Below, in pieces: positions 33,176 through 44,080 of a stretch of DNA of 64,000 bases (its first letter is position 1; each line of letters opens with the position of its first letter). The position numbers and the translations under genes were made by a program. The notes beneath the pieces were generated by a model. The model searched no databases and had not been told where the DNA came from. It worked only from the letters and a program-made list of their open reading frames with translations. Origin of the DNA: Xanthoparmelia taractica (lineage: Eukaryota > Ascomycota > Lecanoromycetes > Lecanorales > Parmeliaceae); contig JANQBS010000141.1 of assembly GCA_033085395.1 (NCBI GenBank), positions 1-64,000 of the forward strand. Reading direction: 5' to 3'.

Positions 33176-33992
33176 CTAATTCAGCTCCGTACCTGTCAAG
33201 ACTTGCAGGTATCGTCCGCTGTGTGCCTGAGGCCCATCGGCGGCGACGCCCTTAGTTTCGAGCATCCCCTCCAAGAATTCCGGCCCAATATCTTCGTTGG
33301 ACCTGCTAACGTGAATAAAGCAAGCCGCGTCTTCGTCAGGCCACCCCCACATAATGTCCCAGCGAAATTGGTCGATAGCGAATCGTCGAAGCTTGGACCC
33401 TGGGCCGAAATGCTCAAAGATGAAAAGCATCGTTTCAGGTCTGAAATCTTCGTATTTGTGATGCTAGATGAGCTCGAGCGTGGCAAGATCCATGAACAAT
33501 ATACAACCTAGCTTATCTCCAAGTGTACATGCTTGCAGATACACTTGTGTGGCATAAATAGGACCGTCGATACTTAGGTCGCCGCGATTGACTAGTAATT
33601 GGTCCCCAGACGTCTCACCCCCGTGGCAGAAGTTGTTGCAGCTCATCTCGCCGACATACAGCCACTGTATGAATAGCGCGAAGGCGTCACGTGTATCTTC
33701 AGGCAGGTGAACTGTTTTGGGCGCTGCCTCCGTGAATTGTCCGTCCAGAGCGGCGGCGAAGAATGTTGAAGCATTGACGAGGAGGTCTTTGGGCAAGTGC
33801 CATGTTTTGGTAGCGTCTCCGGTGCCCACGACCACTGCGATGGGTTCAGACGTAAGGCTATATGAAGGTTGGAAGGTGGTGCTGACCTACGTCTTAATGG
33901 GTTAATGGGAAAATTAGTTACAGCTTGAGGCCTTCTGCGGTCCTGATGCCTTTGTAGACGGCGGTGGTTGGTGTTGATGTTGATTCTGGCAT
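33176..33992 (-). pseudogene. BTB/POZ-domain protein gene interrupted by one TAG
   Basis: Exon 1 (33992-33922) is MPESTSTPTTAVYKGIRTAE and GLKL. After a 64-nt intron (33921-33858), exon 2 continues LTSEPIAVVVGTGDATKTWH with the BTB core (LVNASTFFAAALDGQFTEA, ALFIQWLYVGE, YLQACTLGDKLGCILF). At 33466-33464 a TAG interrupts LATLELI-stop-HHKYEDFRP. The same frame then runs unbroken to the stop at 33176, so without the TAG the protein would be 250 aa. CAG to TAG is the simplest explanation. Fungal BTB proteins of this type are a large, poorly characterised family. It is convergent with pol5, only 17 nt apart. It could still make a 154-residue BTB-only protein. Confidence 0.75.
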
Positions 33993-34974
33993 GGTGAAAA
34001 GCTTGAATTGTCTGAATGAGGTACTGGTTGGTAATGGATTGGGGTTGCAAGTCTGCAACCATATCAAATGCTTTGTCTATAGCAGTTCAAAGAAAGGTAG
34101 ACAAGCGGAAGAGATATTTGTTTAGAAAGACGATGTCACTGTCCGATGTCAAGTGCTAACAAAGTGTTGACAATACGCTCAGGAAGAATCCCACTTAACA
34201 CCTCATACTACGATTTTGAGCCTTGAAATTCCCAAGCCATCACCTCATGTTGAGAATCCGAACAGCTCTTGTCGACCATTAACGCCCACTTGACTAAATA
34301 AATGCGCATTTGTGTATTTAACCTCAAGCTCAAGGAAAACGGGTTGCTCAAGTGCTTATGGCCGTCCATGAATCACTCATCTCAAGCTCGCAGCATGCAT
34401 GTCCTCTGACTGAGGTCACCGCCGTCTCGTAGTTATCTGGTAGCCAACTCAACGTAGTATATATAGCACAGTAAGACTGCCATAATGAAAGCTGAGAGCC
34501 GTTTGAGGCAAGTGCTACGATTTCAAAGTATGGGTGGGGATCGAGGTTTTTATATATGCTTTCTACTTCGCCGTGGGGCAAAATCTTGGAACGAAACATG
34601 CACCTCTAGAAAAGCTTGTCGAGAGGGTTGTTGCGAAAGGAAAAGAGCGAAAATGGTGGGCGAGAGCTGATGGTTTGGCGAAGGCAGGCGTTCATGCTCT
34701 GTGTGAAGCTTACGATTAATTAGAGGTGGTGCTCGCCAAAATCAGCGAAAGTGGCTGCAAATTCTCAACACTGGGCATATTAGAAATCTCGCTATCATAC
34801 AAGAACGTTCATGAGCTAATATCTAACCGTCATAAGAGCCAGTGATATCAACTCTGAAATTACCAAGCGCCATCTGTAAGAATCTCCACCTGCCGATACC
34901 ATTACATTTTGCCAAGAAGATACCAACATGTCTGTCTGCCGACAGATCGCAACTCAGAGCTGCCGAGACTCCAC
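33993..34974. other. intergenic with one orphan ORF
   Basis: Only a 61-codon plus-strand frame (34534-34719; FIYAFYFAVGQNLG, then LVERVVAKGKERKWWARADG) has protein-like composition. It may be a fragment of a lost gene. No family is recognised. Confidence 0.3.
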
Positions 34975-35791
34975 TCATGATGTTGGCTCGGCCGTCTTCT
35001 CTGGAGCCCACGGCAGCAGGTGCGCACGCTTTGATGCCATCATGTGTGGGTGACAAGGCGGTGATTTACAGCGCGTGGCCGGGACCGCAGTCGCAGGTGT
35101 CAAAGTCGTGGGAGGATCGATCCCCTGACCAGCACCGGGTATACAATTTGCGAACGTCGGGTCTAACTCGAATAAGAAACTAGGAGGAGCAACTTTGGGC
35201 GCATATGGACCTTTGGAAGGATCCCATTCTACATCTGCCGGTGGACATGGAAGATCGCCGAAGTTGAAGCTGTATGTGCTGTTGTTGAGTCTAACAGTTG
35301 ATAATTCACCAATGGCGAAAGATGTAGTCAAGTTGAAGATTGGTGTGCCGATTGTGTTGCACCCATCCCCCCCGTGGATCGAAGGAAAAACGGCATAGAC
35401 GCTTGGAGATTGACTGCAGAGAGTGAGCAGGTTGGCATATCTAATGCGTAGGATGTTGGGACTGTACATGTTTGATATATCAGGATAAGGAGATATGATA
35501 GGTGGGTCTGCTGAAAGACACGCAGTATTTGGCGAGGCTTGAGGCCAGTAATACACGTTGACGGACTGTGATCTATTAGGGCTGCATTATGTTTGGTTAA
35601 ACTGGGGCATTGCTGACTGGGAAAAACAGATTGCATGTGGCCCATGGCACACAGCTAGAGCCAGGGGCGGCAACGTTGTTAGGAGTTTCGAAAGCAACAA
35701 CGGGCCTCTTCTCGAGTATTGCTCCGTTGATAAGAGGAGACAAGGCGAAGATGGTCGCAAGCAACAGGAACAAGGATTTTCTGTCGGGCAT
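34975..35791 (-). CDS. secreted glycoprotein of unknown function, about 254 aa
   Basis: Exon 1 (35791-35618) starts with a classic signal peptide (MPDRKSLFLLLATIFALSPL, then INGA) and a Cys-containing segment CVPWATCNLFF. A 52-nt intron (35617-35566) joins to exon 2 (SVNVYYWPQASPNTACLSAD). The mature part has several cysteines, N-glycosylation sequons (FNLTT, LNNSTYS), and PPADVEWDPSKGPYAPKVAP and FELDPTFANCIPGAG near the end. The last ~45 residues (Thr/Pro-rich, then basic) are uncertain. I know similar small secreted fungal proteins of unknown role but no function. The exon join is strongly supported because both sides read as one continuous domain. Confidence 0.6.
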
Positions 35792-36978
35792 GGCTGAGTC
35801 TGGTCAGGCTGGATGGCATGCAATAGTGTAGAATACAGAACTGCAAATTCAACAGGAAATCGATGCTCGATGACGGGACGAGGCTATATATCCTTTTGAT
35901 GGACGCCTAGGAAATAGGCCGCCTGAGCTTGTGGAATTAGTAAAATGAGAAAGGGTCGGTGGGTTCGCAACATTTAGTAGATGCGGTCCAAAGAGCGTGC
36001 ACAGATGCTACTCTACTCGGAGGCGTCGAGAAAGATAGGTAGGCATGATAAAGATAAAAGGCCACGAATCCTGCATATTTCCTCATGCTGCGGATATTCA
36101 TCCACACTTTGTACATTTGCCACGCATCTTGAATAGCCAAGGTAACCTCCGAGCAACGTAGAGGTCAGGCAAAGGGCAAGGCGGTGTATATTGAGGGTGT
36201 GTCGGTGAAGAAGGCAAGCATATTTTTGTCTTTGAAACATTCTTTTGCATGAGCTGACGACGCCTTTCTACTACCCCTTTAGCTCACTTATTTTTGAAAT
36301 GGTGGTGCTTGACTGGCTGAGGGATTTTTGAAAGGGTGCGGAAGACAGGTAGAGATTGAAACCATACGCAGGAAGCAGGGATAAATATGCAAAGCATGGA
36401 TCCAATATGTGTACGGTGTTATATGATGGCGAAGTGCTTGCACTCACGTCCAAGCGCACCTCACTGCCGTGTTGAATGCCAGGAACTGGCACAGCACGAT
36501 GCTGAGAATCCTGGAGGAATTATGCATGCTTCGTCAAAATTATTGTTAATCTTTTAAGTGCCAGCAGCAGGCCCCATGGTTTCAAATGTACTGAACGAAC
36601 GCCGCACTAGGGTTCTTGAGAAACTATGCGTTCCTATCAATTTGTAGGTGAACGTGAAAACAAGGCCACCACAAAGATTCATGCCTCAAATGTGCAGAAT
36701 GGTGAAGATGCAAGCAAGATCCAGATGCATGCGGAGATGAAACGAAGATATAGGGGCTATGATACGGTCAGTTTTCGCGGCAGAGACAGACATGCAAGGG
36801 TCGGAGGCAGATGAAAAGAAGAAAGCAGCCCTGAGCACCGCCTACCTTGGTGAATTGTAACGAGATATAATAGACAAGAAACGCCAGTATATTCTCAAAG
36901 ACGAGAGACGTTGCGGGTCTTTACAGGTGGAACAACCAAGGCCAATCCTAGAACTATCAGCCTTGTCAGGATTCAGGA
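35792..36978. other. intergenic, no supportable gene
   Basis: 1.2 kb between divergent genes, with only short frames lacking motifs. Confidence 0.45.
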
Positions 36979-39480
36979 ATGGCGCCGGCGCCTATTTCTT
37001 GGCCCCCATCGCAATATTGGTAGGTACCTTATACTACTATTGTTTATATCCTCTCTCACACCCTTTGCCTGTTCAAGAATAATGATGCTGACACTCGTGC
37101 AAGGGATGGAAATGACGGATATTGGTCCTCGTTCGCTTTGCGAGTTGGCAGCTCTGAGCAGGTTGTCCGTGTGCTGCCATCAACCGCGGGTCAGGAGACC
37201 TGGGTTGTGAGCCCACAAGGATGTCAACCTGACGAGCCTGGCACCTCAATCTCTTCATCATGCAATCAATCTCGCGGCTGTCTATTCGACCAAACGCAGT
37301 CGAAGTCCTGGCAAGCTTTAGGTAACTACACTTCAGGACTCGAACACAACCTTGACTATGACGAGACCGGTTCATACGGACTCGATACAATAGCGTTGGG
37401 GTTCGACAACTCTACCGGTGGACCCAAGCTAGATTCAAAAGTCATCTCAGCATTTGCGGACGAATCCTTTTATATAGGTCTCTTTGGTTTGGGTCACCAA
37501 GGGACAAATGTTAGCAACTTCACCGAGCCACTTCCAAGTTTCCTCACGGCAATGCACAATGAGAGCTTGATTCCAAGCCTGTCGTGGGCATATACTGCAG
37601 GAGCATCATACCGTGAGTCAGTTTTCTAGCTCAGCGAGCTGCGCACACCGCCACCGATGGCTCATATTGCTGCCACCACATTGATCAATCGCACACCTGC
37701 CGCTGGCAACAGTGGCTGCGAGTCTGAGCTTGGTGTGCTCAAATGTTTTCCCTCTGCATTTTCCTCCGTTGCCAGTCTGACTCACAGAAAGTGCGAGTCG
37801 TAATCTCAAGAATGAGCCACGAGTGTGTCCAATGTTTTTGATAGGCATGCGCCTTTTGAAAGGTTGTCCTTTGCTGCACATTCTATTCTTTATCGCTCAG
37901 CCCGAAATCAAAACAGAAATTGGGATGATCTTGGCGTTGACTTTCGGTAGGAGAAAAAGGTGTATTTGGAAGCTTGACGTTTGGCGGCTACGATCGTTCA
38001 CGATTTGTCCACAATAGCGTGTCTCTCATCCTGGCCCCCGATAGCTCGCGCGATCTCGTGGTTGGACTACAGTCGATCTCTTCCTCGATCTCATCAACAG
38101 GCACGAATGGTTTGACTACTCAACAGCGATCTCTACTTCCAGACCCAATTTTGACTTTTATCGACTCAACTCTACCCTATATATACCTCCCCGTCGAAGC
38201 ATGTCAAGAATTTGAAAAGACACTTGGGCTAGCATGGGATAGCTCAAGCAATATGTATTGGGTGAATGATACTCTCCACCGCAGTCTCTTATCAAAAAAC
38301 CTCAATTTCACTTTCACTATCGGAGATGCCATTGCTGGGGGCCCTACAGTGCAGATTGCGTTACCATATGCAAGCTTTGACCTAGAAGGGAGAGGTAGTT
38401 CCGGGGCAGTTACTAATCGGTATTTTCCCCTGCAACGGGCTGTCGACGAATCCCAGTATACTTTAGGTCGAACCTTTCTACAAGAAGCGTAAGTGCTCTC
38501 CAGTCTAGTCTCGACTGTGATCCGATTGCTAATTGGGTTATCTCAGATATATCATCGTCGACTATGAGCGCTCCAACTTCTCTGTTTCGCAATGTCGATT
38601 TGACGACGGTATTCAGAAGGCAGACTTGGTTGCTATTCCGTCAGCCATTGAAACACCCAGTCACATACGTCGCAACGTCACCATAGGGACTAGTATTGGA
38701 ACAGTTTCATTTTTATTACTAGCTAACTTCTTGGTTCTCTTCGCTACTCGAAGATGGCGACGAAAAACGACCCCCCAACACAGTAACGAGGCCACAGAGC
38801 CCCCTATACCCTCCCAAGAACCGAGAGCGCTAATCGTTAGCTCTGCGCGGGAAATTGGTCACAACAGCATGGTCCTACCAATACGCGAGCTCCCTGATAG
38901 CGCTGAAGAATTCCTGAATGAGCAGCCTCCCTTAGGGTCTGGCAATGAAATCTTCGAGATGTCAGAGGCTCTTCCACCCGAGTCGCACGAATTGAGAATC
39001 GGTCGGAGCTCACATGTCATGGTAGAGACACACACCGCTGACAGGTGGAAAATCATGATTCCGACGAAACTCCCGAGGAAGAGTTGGACGAGCGTTGCCT
39101 CATGTGATGGCGCACCCGGCGTTGAAACCATAGTAGCTGCCTCGGCCCAGCGAAAGGAGATGAGTATGGACAGGGGGTCGATCGTTACTTCGAATCTAGA
39201 AGCAGAAATATACTCGTTATATTTACGGCCGTCGCTCGATCTAGATGGGTCGTTGCCTCCAACTCCAATATCCGAGAGCCCCCAGGTGTCGCCCTTTCTG
39301 GAAAAAGTTAACGAACGATCTTCGTTATCAGCACGCGGATCTGAAACCGCTTTCCTTTCTCCAGAAATACTTGTCTCGACATATCTGGCGACAATCTTTA
39401 AACAGAAGGGTCTTTCTGTGAGTGGTGTACGGCCAGGTCTAGAGAACGGAGATTGCGATCATTCCGAAGTGGCGGCGTAG
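36979..39480 (+). CDS. pepsin-fold (A1-like) membrane-anchored protein, probably inactive, 673 aa
   Basis: Exons are 36979-37019, 37104-37612, 37951-38488 and 38547-39480, with introns of 84, 338 and 58 nt. The N-terminus reads APAPISWPPSQYW joined to DGNDGYWSSFALRVG, then VVRVLPSTAGQETWVVSPQG where active pepsins have Asp-Thr-Gly. The C-lobe has GVFGSLTFGGYDRSRFV and FIDSTLPYIYLPVEACQ. One transmembrane helix (TVSFLLLANFLVLFATRRWR) near residue 410 precedes a long cytosolic tail. With the first catalytic Asp missing, hydrolysis is unlikely. Such fungal proteins resemble receptor-like or carbohydrate-binding decoys, but no role is established. No signal peptide is visible upstream of the first ATG, so a further 5' exon may be missing. 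Confidence 0.78.
37613..37950 (+). other. unusually long intron (338 nt)
   Basis: The donor CCGTGAGTC and acceptor TTCGGTAG, with branch-like GTTGAC, join ASYR to EKGVFGSL in frame. All other introns seen in this window are below 200 nt. It has stops in all frames and no obvious inserted gene. Confidence 0.75.
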
Positions 39481-39892
39481 AAAGCGCAAAATCCAGATTT
39501 GATCTAATACATGGCCGTAGCTTCTCATGTAGTGCCTCTACAATCTACTCTGAAATATCGCTTTATACCTTAACAGTTCCACCTTTCCATTAAACAACGC
39601 TTATAATCTTGAGGGATCTATACAAGTCGCGCAGTCGTAGGAGCTTGGCGCGTACCAGCTCTGGGTGATTCCTGAGGTTCGTAGTGGCGGGTAGGTCTGC
39701 GGCCGTAGTAAGCCAGATGGCAGGTGTTTTGGCTCGAGGCTATGGAAATCGGTATGAACGCTAGATGGTTACTGGGCCAACACCTGGAAATCAAAAACAC
39801 CAAGCTGTTCAGACTCCTACAGTAAGTATCATTCTACATATCTAAATTCGATTTGGATACTTCCTAAGTCAAAGGACACGGCACACTCCAGA
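39481..39892. promoter_or_regulatory. intergenic / bub1 upstream region
   Basis: 411 nt hold the 3' end of the pepsin-like gene and the promoter of the checkpoint kinase gene. No clear motif is seen. Confidence 0.4.
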
Positions 39893-42800
39893 ATGGAGGA
39901 CCCGATTAATTTCGATATCATCGAAACTCACAAGGAAAACATCCAGTCGCTTCCCGGAGGCCGATCCGCAAAGGCACTCGCTGCCACATTCGCACCTACA
40001 TCTTTGCGCCCATTAGGACCCACTCCAGGAAGCACGAGAAATCTCAACGATGCCATCCGAGAAGAATACGAGTTGGAGCTGATTGCGATAGCGGATTCCG
40101 ACGACCCTCTAGATGTCTACGACAGATATGTGAAATGGACCTTGAGCGCCTACCCCTCAGCTCAAGCAACACCGGAATCGCAACTACGACCACTTCTCGA
40201 GCGAGCTACCAAAGCTTTCCAATCCGCGACACATTACAAAAATGATCCGCGGTATCTCAAATTATGGCTGAATTACATTCGACTATTCTCAGACGCCCCC
40301 CGAGAGACTTTCGCATACCTTGCTAGACACAATATCGGGGAAGGCCTTGCACTTTTCTACGAAGAGTTTGCCGCGTGGTTGGAAGGAGCCGGCAGATGGA
40401 CACAAGCGGACGAGGTCTACAAGCTTGGAATCGAGCGTGAAGCTAGGCCCGCAGAGCGCCTGGTTCGTAAATTTGGAGAGTTTCAACTTCGATTCGAATC
40501 TCGTGTGCAGAACGGAGACGAGCCTTCAAGTCCTGCTCTACCTACGGTACGGCCAGCGTTAGTGGCAAAAATAGATCCTTTCGCCATCTCAACGCCTCGG
40601 TCGTCAGACCCTCAAGCTCCACGATTACCCTCTGGAATTGGAGGATCGTCAACATCACGAGGCGGAAGACAAAAGCTGGCGATCTTTAGTGATGCCGATG
40701 GACACGCACCTGATACCAGGTATACTGGCGAAGCGGCCAAAGGGTGGGATAACATTGGAACAATTGCAGATCGTAAAAAGGAGAATGTCATGGAAGCTAG
40801 GCCTTGGTCAGGAGAGACTCTCAAGGCAGGCAAAAAGACAGGGGGAGTTTCTAAGATGGCGATCTTCAAAGATGAGGTATGTTCTGCTTGTGAAGTATCT
40901 CCGCACGCATGTTTACGATCCTAGGACTAACGGTTGGCATTCTGGCGTTATCTATCTTCTAGTCAAGCTCACAAGTAGCGATTACCAATGAATCAAAAAC
41001 TTCGAGATATGCAGATCAACAAGAGGTGACAAATGCCCGTACGGGAAAGATCGAGCGTGTCTTCGTGAACTTAGAAGCAGTGTACCCGAATGATAATGAT
41101 CACAGCGAAGAGATGAGCTTTGAAGAATTGAGAGCCAAGTCGAGAGGCTGGATGGGTCGTGACTGGGCAGCTGAAAGTAAGCAGAGGATTGCAGAAGCAT
41201 CTCGGGCTCGTGAAACAGAAGATCGAATTTCTATAGCTGCTGCCGCCGAACAAGCGATCCCGGCCCTGCAACCTGCTCGGCCAAAGCCAGAAACCCAAGG
41301 CGGCTCCAACACGCAGCTCGAGACTACAATCGTTGTGGACATCGGACGAGAAGGCAGGGCTGGACGACCGAGGAAGACGAAGATCAGGGAGTTAAAGGGA
41401 GAGACACAGACGAGTATGAATGGAGATCTCCACGTTTCGGAATGAGGAACTTACTTCTTACAGTCATGACAAATCTCGAATCGCCTACCGGACCAAAGCT
41501 GAGGCGCAAGAAATCTGCAGAACCTACTATGACCCTCCATACCAAAGCAGCTACCGAAGACATTTTGGATATCTTCAATCAACCACTGAGGAATGTAGAT
41601 CCCATGGCCGGTCCAGATGATAGTGCTGGTGAGAGTGATTATGACGATGACGACTACACCAGTGCAGGAGAGAGCACAGGGACTGGACGAATTTCTGGCA
41701 TTAGCGAGTTTGGCGATACCGAGCCAGAAGTTAAAAGTGTTGCCGCTCTCGAGGATACTAATGGTGCTGCGTCAAGTGTGAGTCCATGGTCTGATTTCAC
41801 GGCAAGCAAACATGTTCCGGATTTAGACACATACGCGACTGAAGAAGACGCTGCGAACGGAGCAGACACGAACGGATTCGTAGTGCTTGAAGACGCTGCC
41901 GCAACTGGTGATGAGAAGGACGAAAACACAGACCTGATAACGCCAATTTCACCTGAGCCCGAGAATGGGCCAGTCCGACCAAGATATGTGCCCATACCAC
42001 CAGAGGATTACGAGCCGCCTACCCGACCATATAGAGATCCGTCTCAGGCATCTCAAAATCGACTTCCTTTCATGACGCCGATTGTTGAGAAGACCGAGTC
42101 ATCAATGGGTGCTCTGACGATACGAGAAGAAAAAGACTACTTCAATTCAAAGACTCCTTCGAGGCATCAGAACAAAGGCCACGCAACACCTCAAATCGAC
42201 GAAGAGCTTCTCAGCAGTCCTTTACAAGAAATCGTCAACGAAGCTCCACCACCACGCGTTCCCAAGTTGAAGATTGCTAAGTCGAAGACTCCTGTGGACT
42301 TGGAAAAGGGCACCCAAGGACCGGCAATCAGAGATGCACAATGCAATCCTGTGGATGAATCTGTCCGTAATAGTATTCTGGAGAGCGTGCAACCACCACT
42401 TTCATCTTACCCAGGATACTGTGACTATAGACCGTTGACCTGTAACAAAGCCCCAGAAATACGCAAGTTCATCAAAGCCATCGCAAAGGTCAAAACCGGA
42501 TCTGAAAAGACTACCACCTCGATTTCCATGCCACCAGCCGTTCGCTTTCCCCAAGCATCAACGAAGACGTACACCGTGAAACGCGAGATCGGCAAAGGCG
42601 CCTTTGCACCTGTCTACCTCGCTGAAGAAGACGACAGCTCCGGTCAAGAACAGACCACCCTCGTAGCAATGAAGTGCGAACACCCTCCTACTGCCTGGGA
42701 ATTCTACATAATGTCCCTCCTTGAAAGCCGCCTCCCATCCCCACACCGTGCTTCGCCCTCTCTCCTCAAACCCCATTCAATGCACCTCTTCGCCGACGAA

Positions 42801-43595
42801 GGCTACCTCCTCGAAACCTACCTGGACCAAGGAACACTTCTGGACCTCGTCAACTTGGCCAAATCAGACCCCACAAACTCCACGAACGGCACGCTCGACG
42901 AAAGCGTCGCCATGTTCTTCACCGTCGAACTCCTACGCACAGTGGAAGCCATGCACAGCGTGGGCATCCTGCACGGCGACCTCAAAGCCGACAACTGCCT
43001 CGTCCGCCTGTCAAGGCCCGAGGAGAACGAAGACTGGGACCCCACGTACCAGGCCGACGGTAGCGCAGGCTGGGCGTCCAAGGGCCTCTGCCTGATAGAC
43101 TTTGGCCGCGGCATCGACATGCGCGCCTTCAGAGAAGACGTGCAGTTCGTGGCGGACTGGAAAACCGGCAAGCAGGATTGCGCCGAGATGCGCGAGATGC
43201 GGCCATGGACGTACCAGGTCGACTACTGGGGCGTCGCGGGCGTCATACACAGCTTGCTCTTTGGCAAGTACATTGAAGACGTGGCCGTGGACGACAAGGA
43301 CGCGAATGGCGAACGGGGAGCCGGTGTCGGGCAGAAGAAGAAGTATAAACTCAGGGAAGGGCTGAAGCGGTATTGGCAGACGGATCTTTGGGCGCCTTTG
43401 TTTGAGATTCTGCTGAATCCGGCTGCGAATGTGGAGGGGGAGGTGGGGGGGAAGATGCCCTGTACGAAGGGGTTGAAGAGATGTAGGGAGGGGATGGAGG
43501 AGTGGTTGGCGGGTGACGGTGGGAGAAGGAACGGGGGCTTAAAGGCTAGCTTGAGACGGATCGAGGAGAGAATTGGGGAGAGGAAGGCGAAATGA
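39893..43595 (+). CDS. bub1: MadBub-type spindle checkpoint kinase (Bub1), 1188 aa
   Basis: Exons are 39893-40876, 40963-41413 and 41464-43595, with introns of 86 and 50 nt. In order: a KEN box at 14-16 (THKENIQSLPGG), the TPR Mad3/Bub1 region (about 60-190, LKLWLNYIRLFSDAP), a second KEN at 296-298 (DRKKENVMEARPW), and a GLEBS-type Bub3-binding motif at about 379 (MSFEELRAKSRGW). A disordered acidic middle follows, then a kinase from about 845 (REIGKGAFAPVYLAEE, VAMKCE, HGDLKADNCL, LIDFGRGID). Catalytic Asp and DFG are present. It monitors kinetochore attachment and blocks APC/C. Two KEN boxes plus a kinase in one protein is the unsplit ancestral arrangement. Confidence 0.94.
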
Positions 43596-44080
43596 AGCAG
43601 AGCACGCATGCACATTGCTCGTTTATGCATTGCGGGGTGTTTTTGGACAGATGCATGTCCTGGAGCTCACACGTCGAATTGAGGGAGCGGGGCGCCTGTT
43701 TTTTCCATTTTAGATGCACTATTTTACATATCTGCATTGTCCATCTTGCGCTGCCACAATATATCCAGTAACCTCGAGTGGATACGAGAGGGGTCTCTTC
43801 AGTCATCAATTTTGCTCCACATCATCATGAGATACCCATCATCATCCCGTCATCTAGCCAATCTTTCACCAGCAAAACGCCGTCGTGGAAGAATCATCAT
43901 CAACACCCGTAGTGCATACGAATATGTCCATTACAGTGGGTTCTGCAGAATCTTGGCATGTATCGAAACGAAGAGAAATTGAACTTAATCGTAGGAGTCG
44001 TATATAAAGAAGTTGTAGGTACGCTTAGGGAGTCGAAGCGTCAGTGAGGTGTCCGTCGTGTGACCGCATTTAAGAGGAGG
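43596..44080. other. intergenic between convergent genes
   Basis: Presumed 3' UTRs of bub1 and the Myb-like gene. No gene is seen. Confidence 0.5.
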
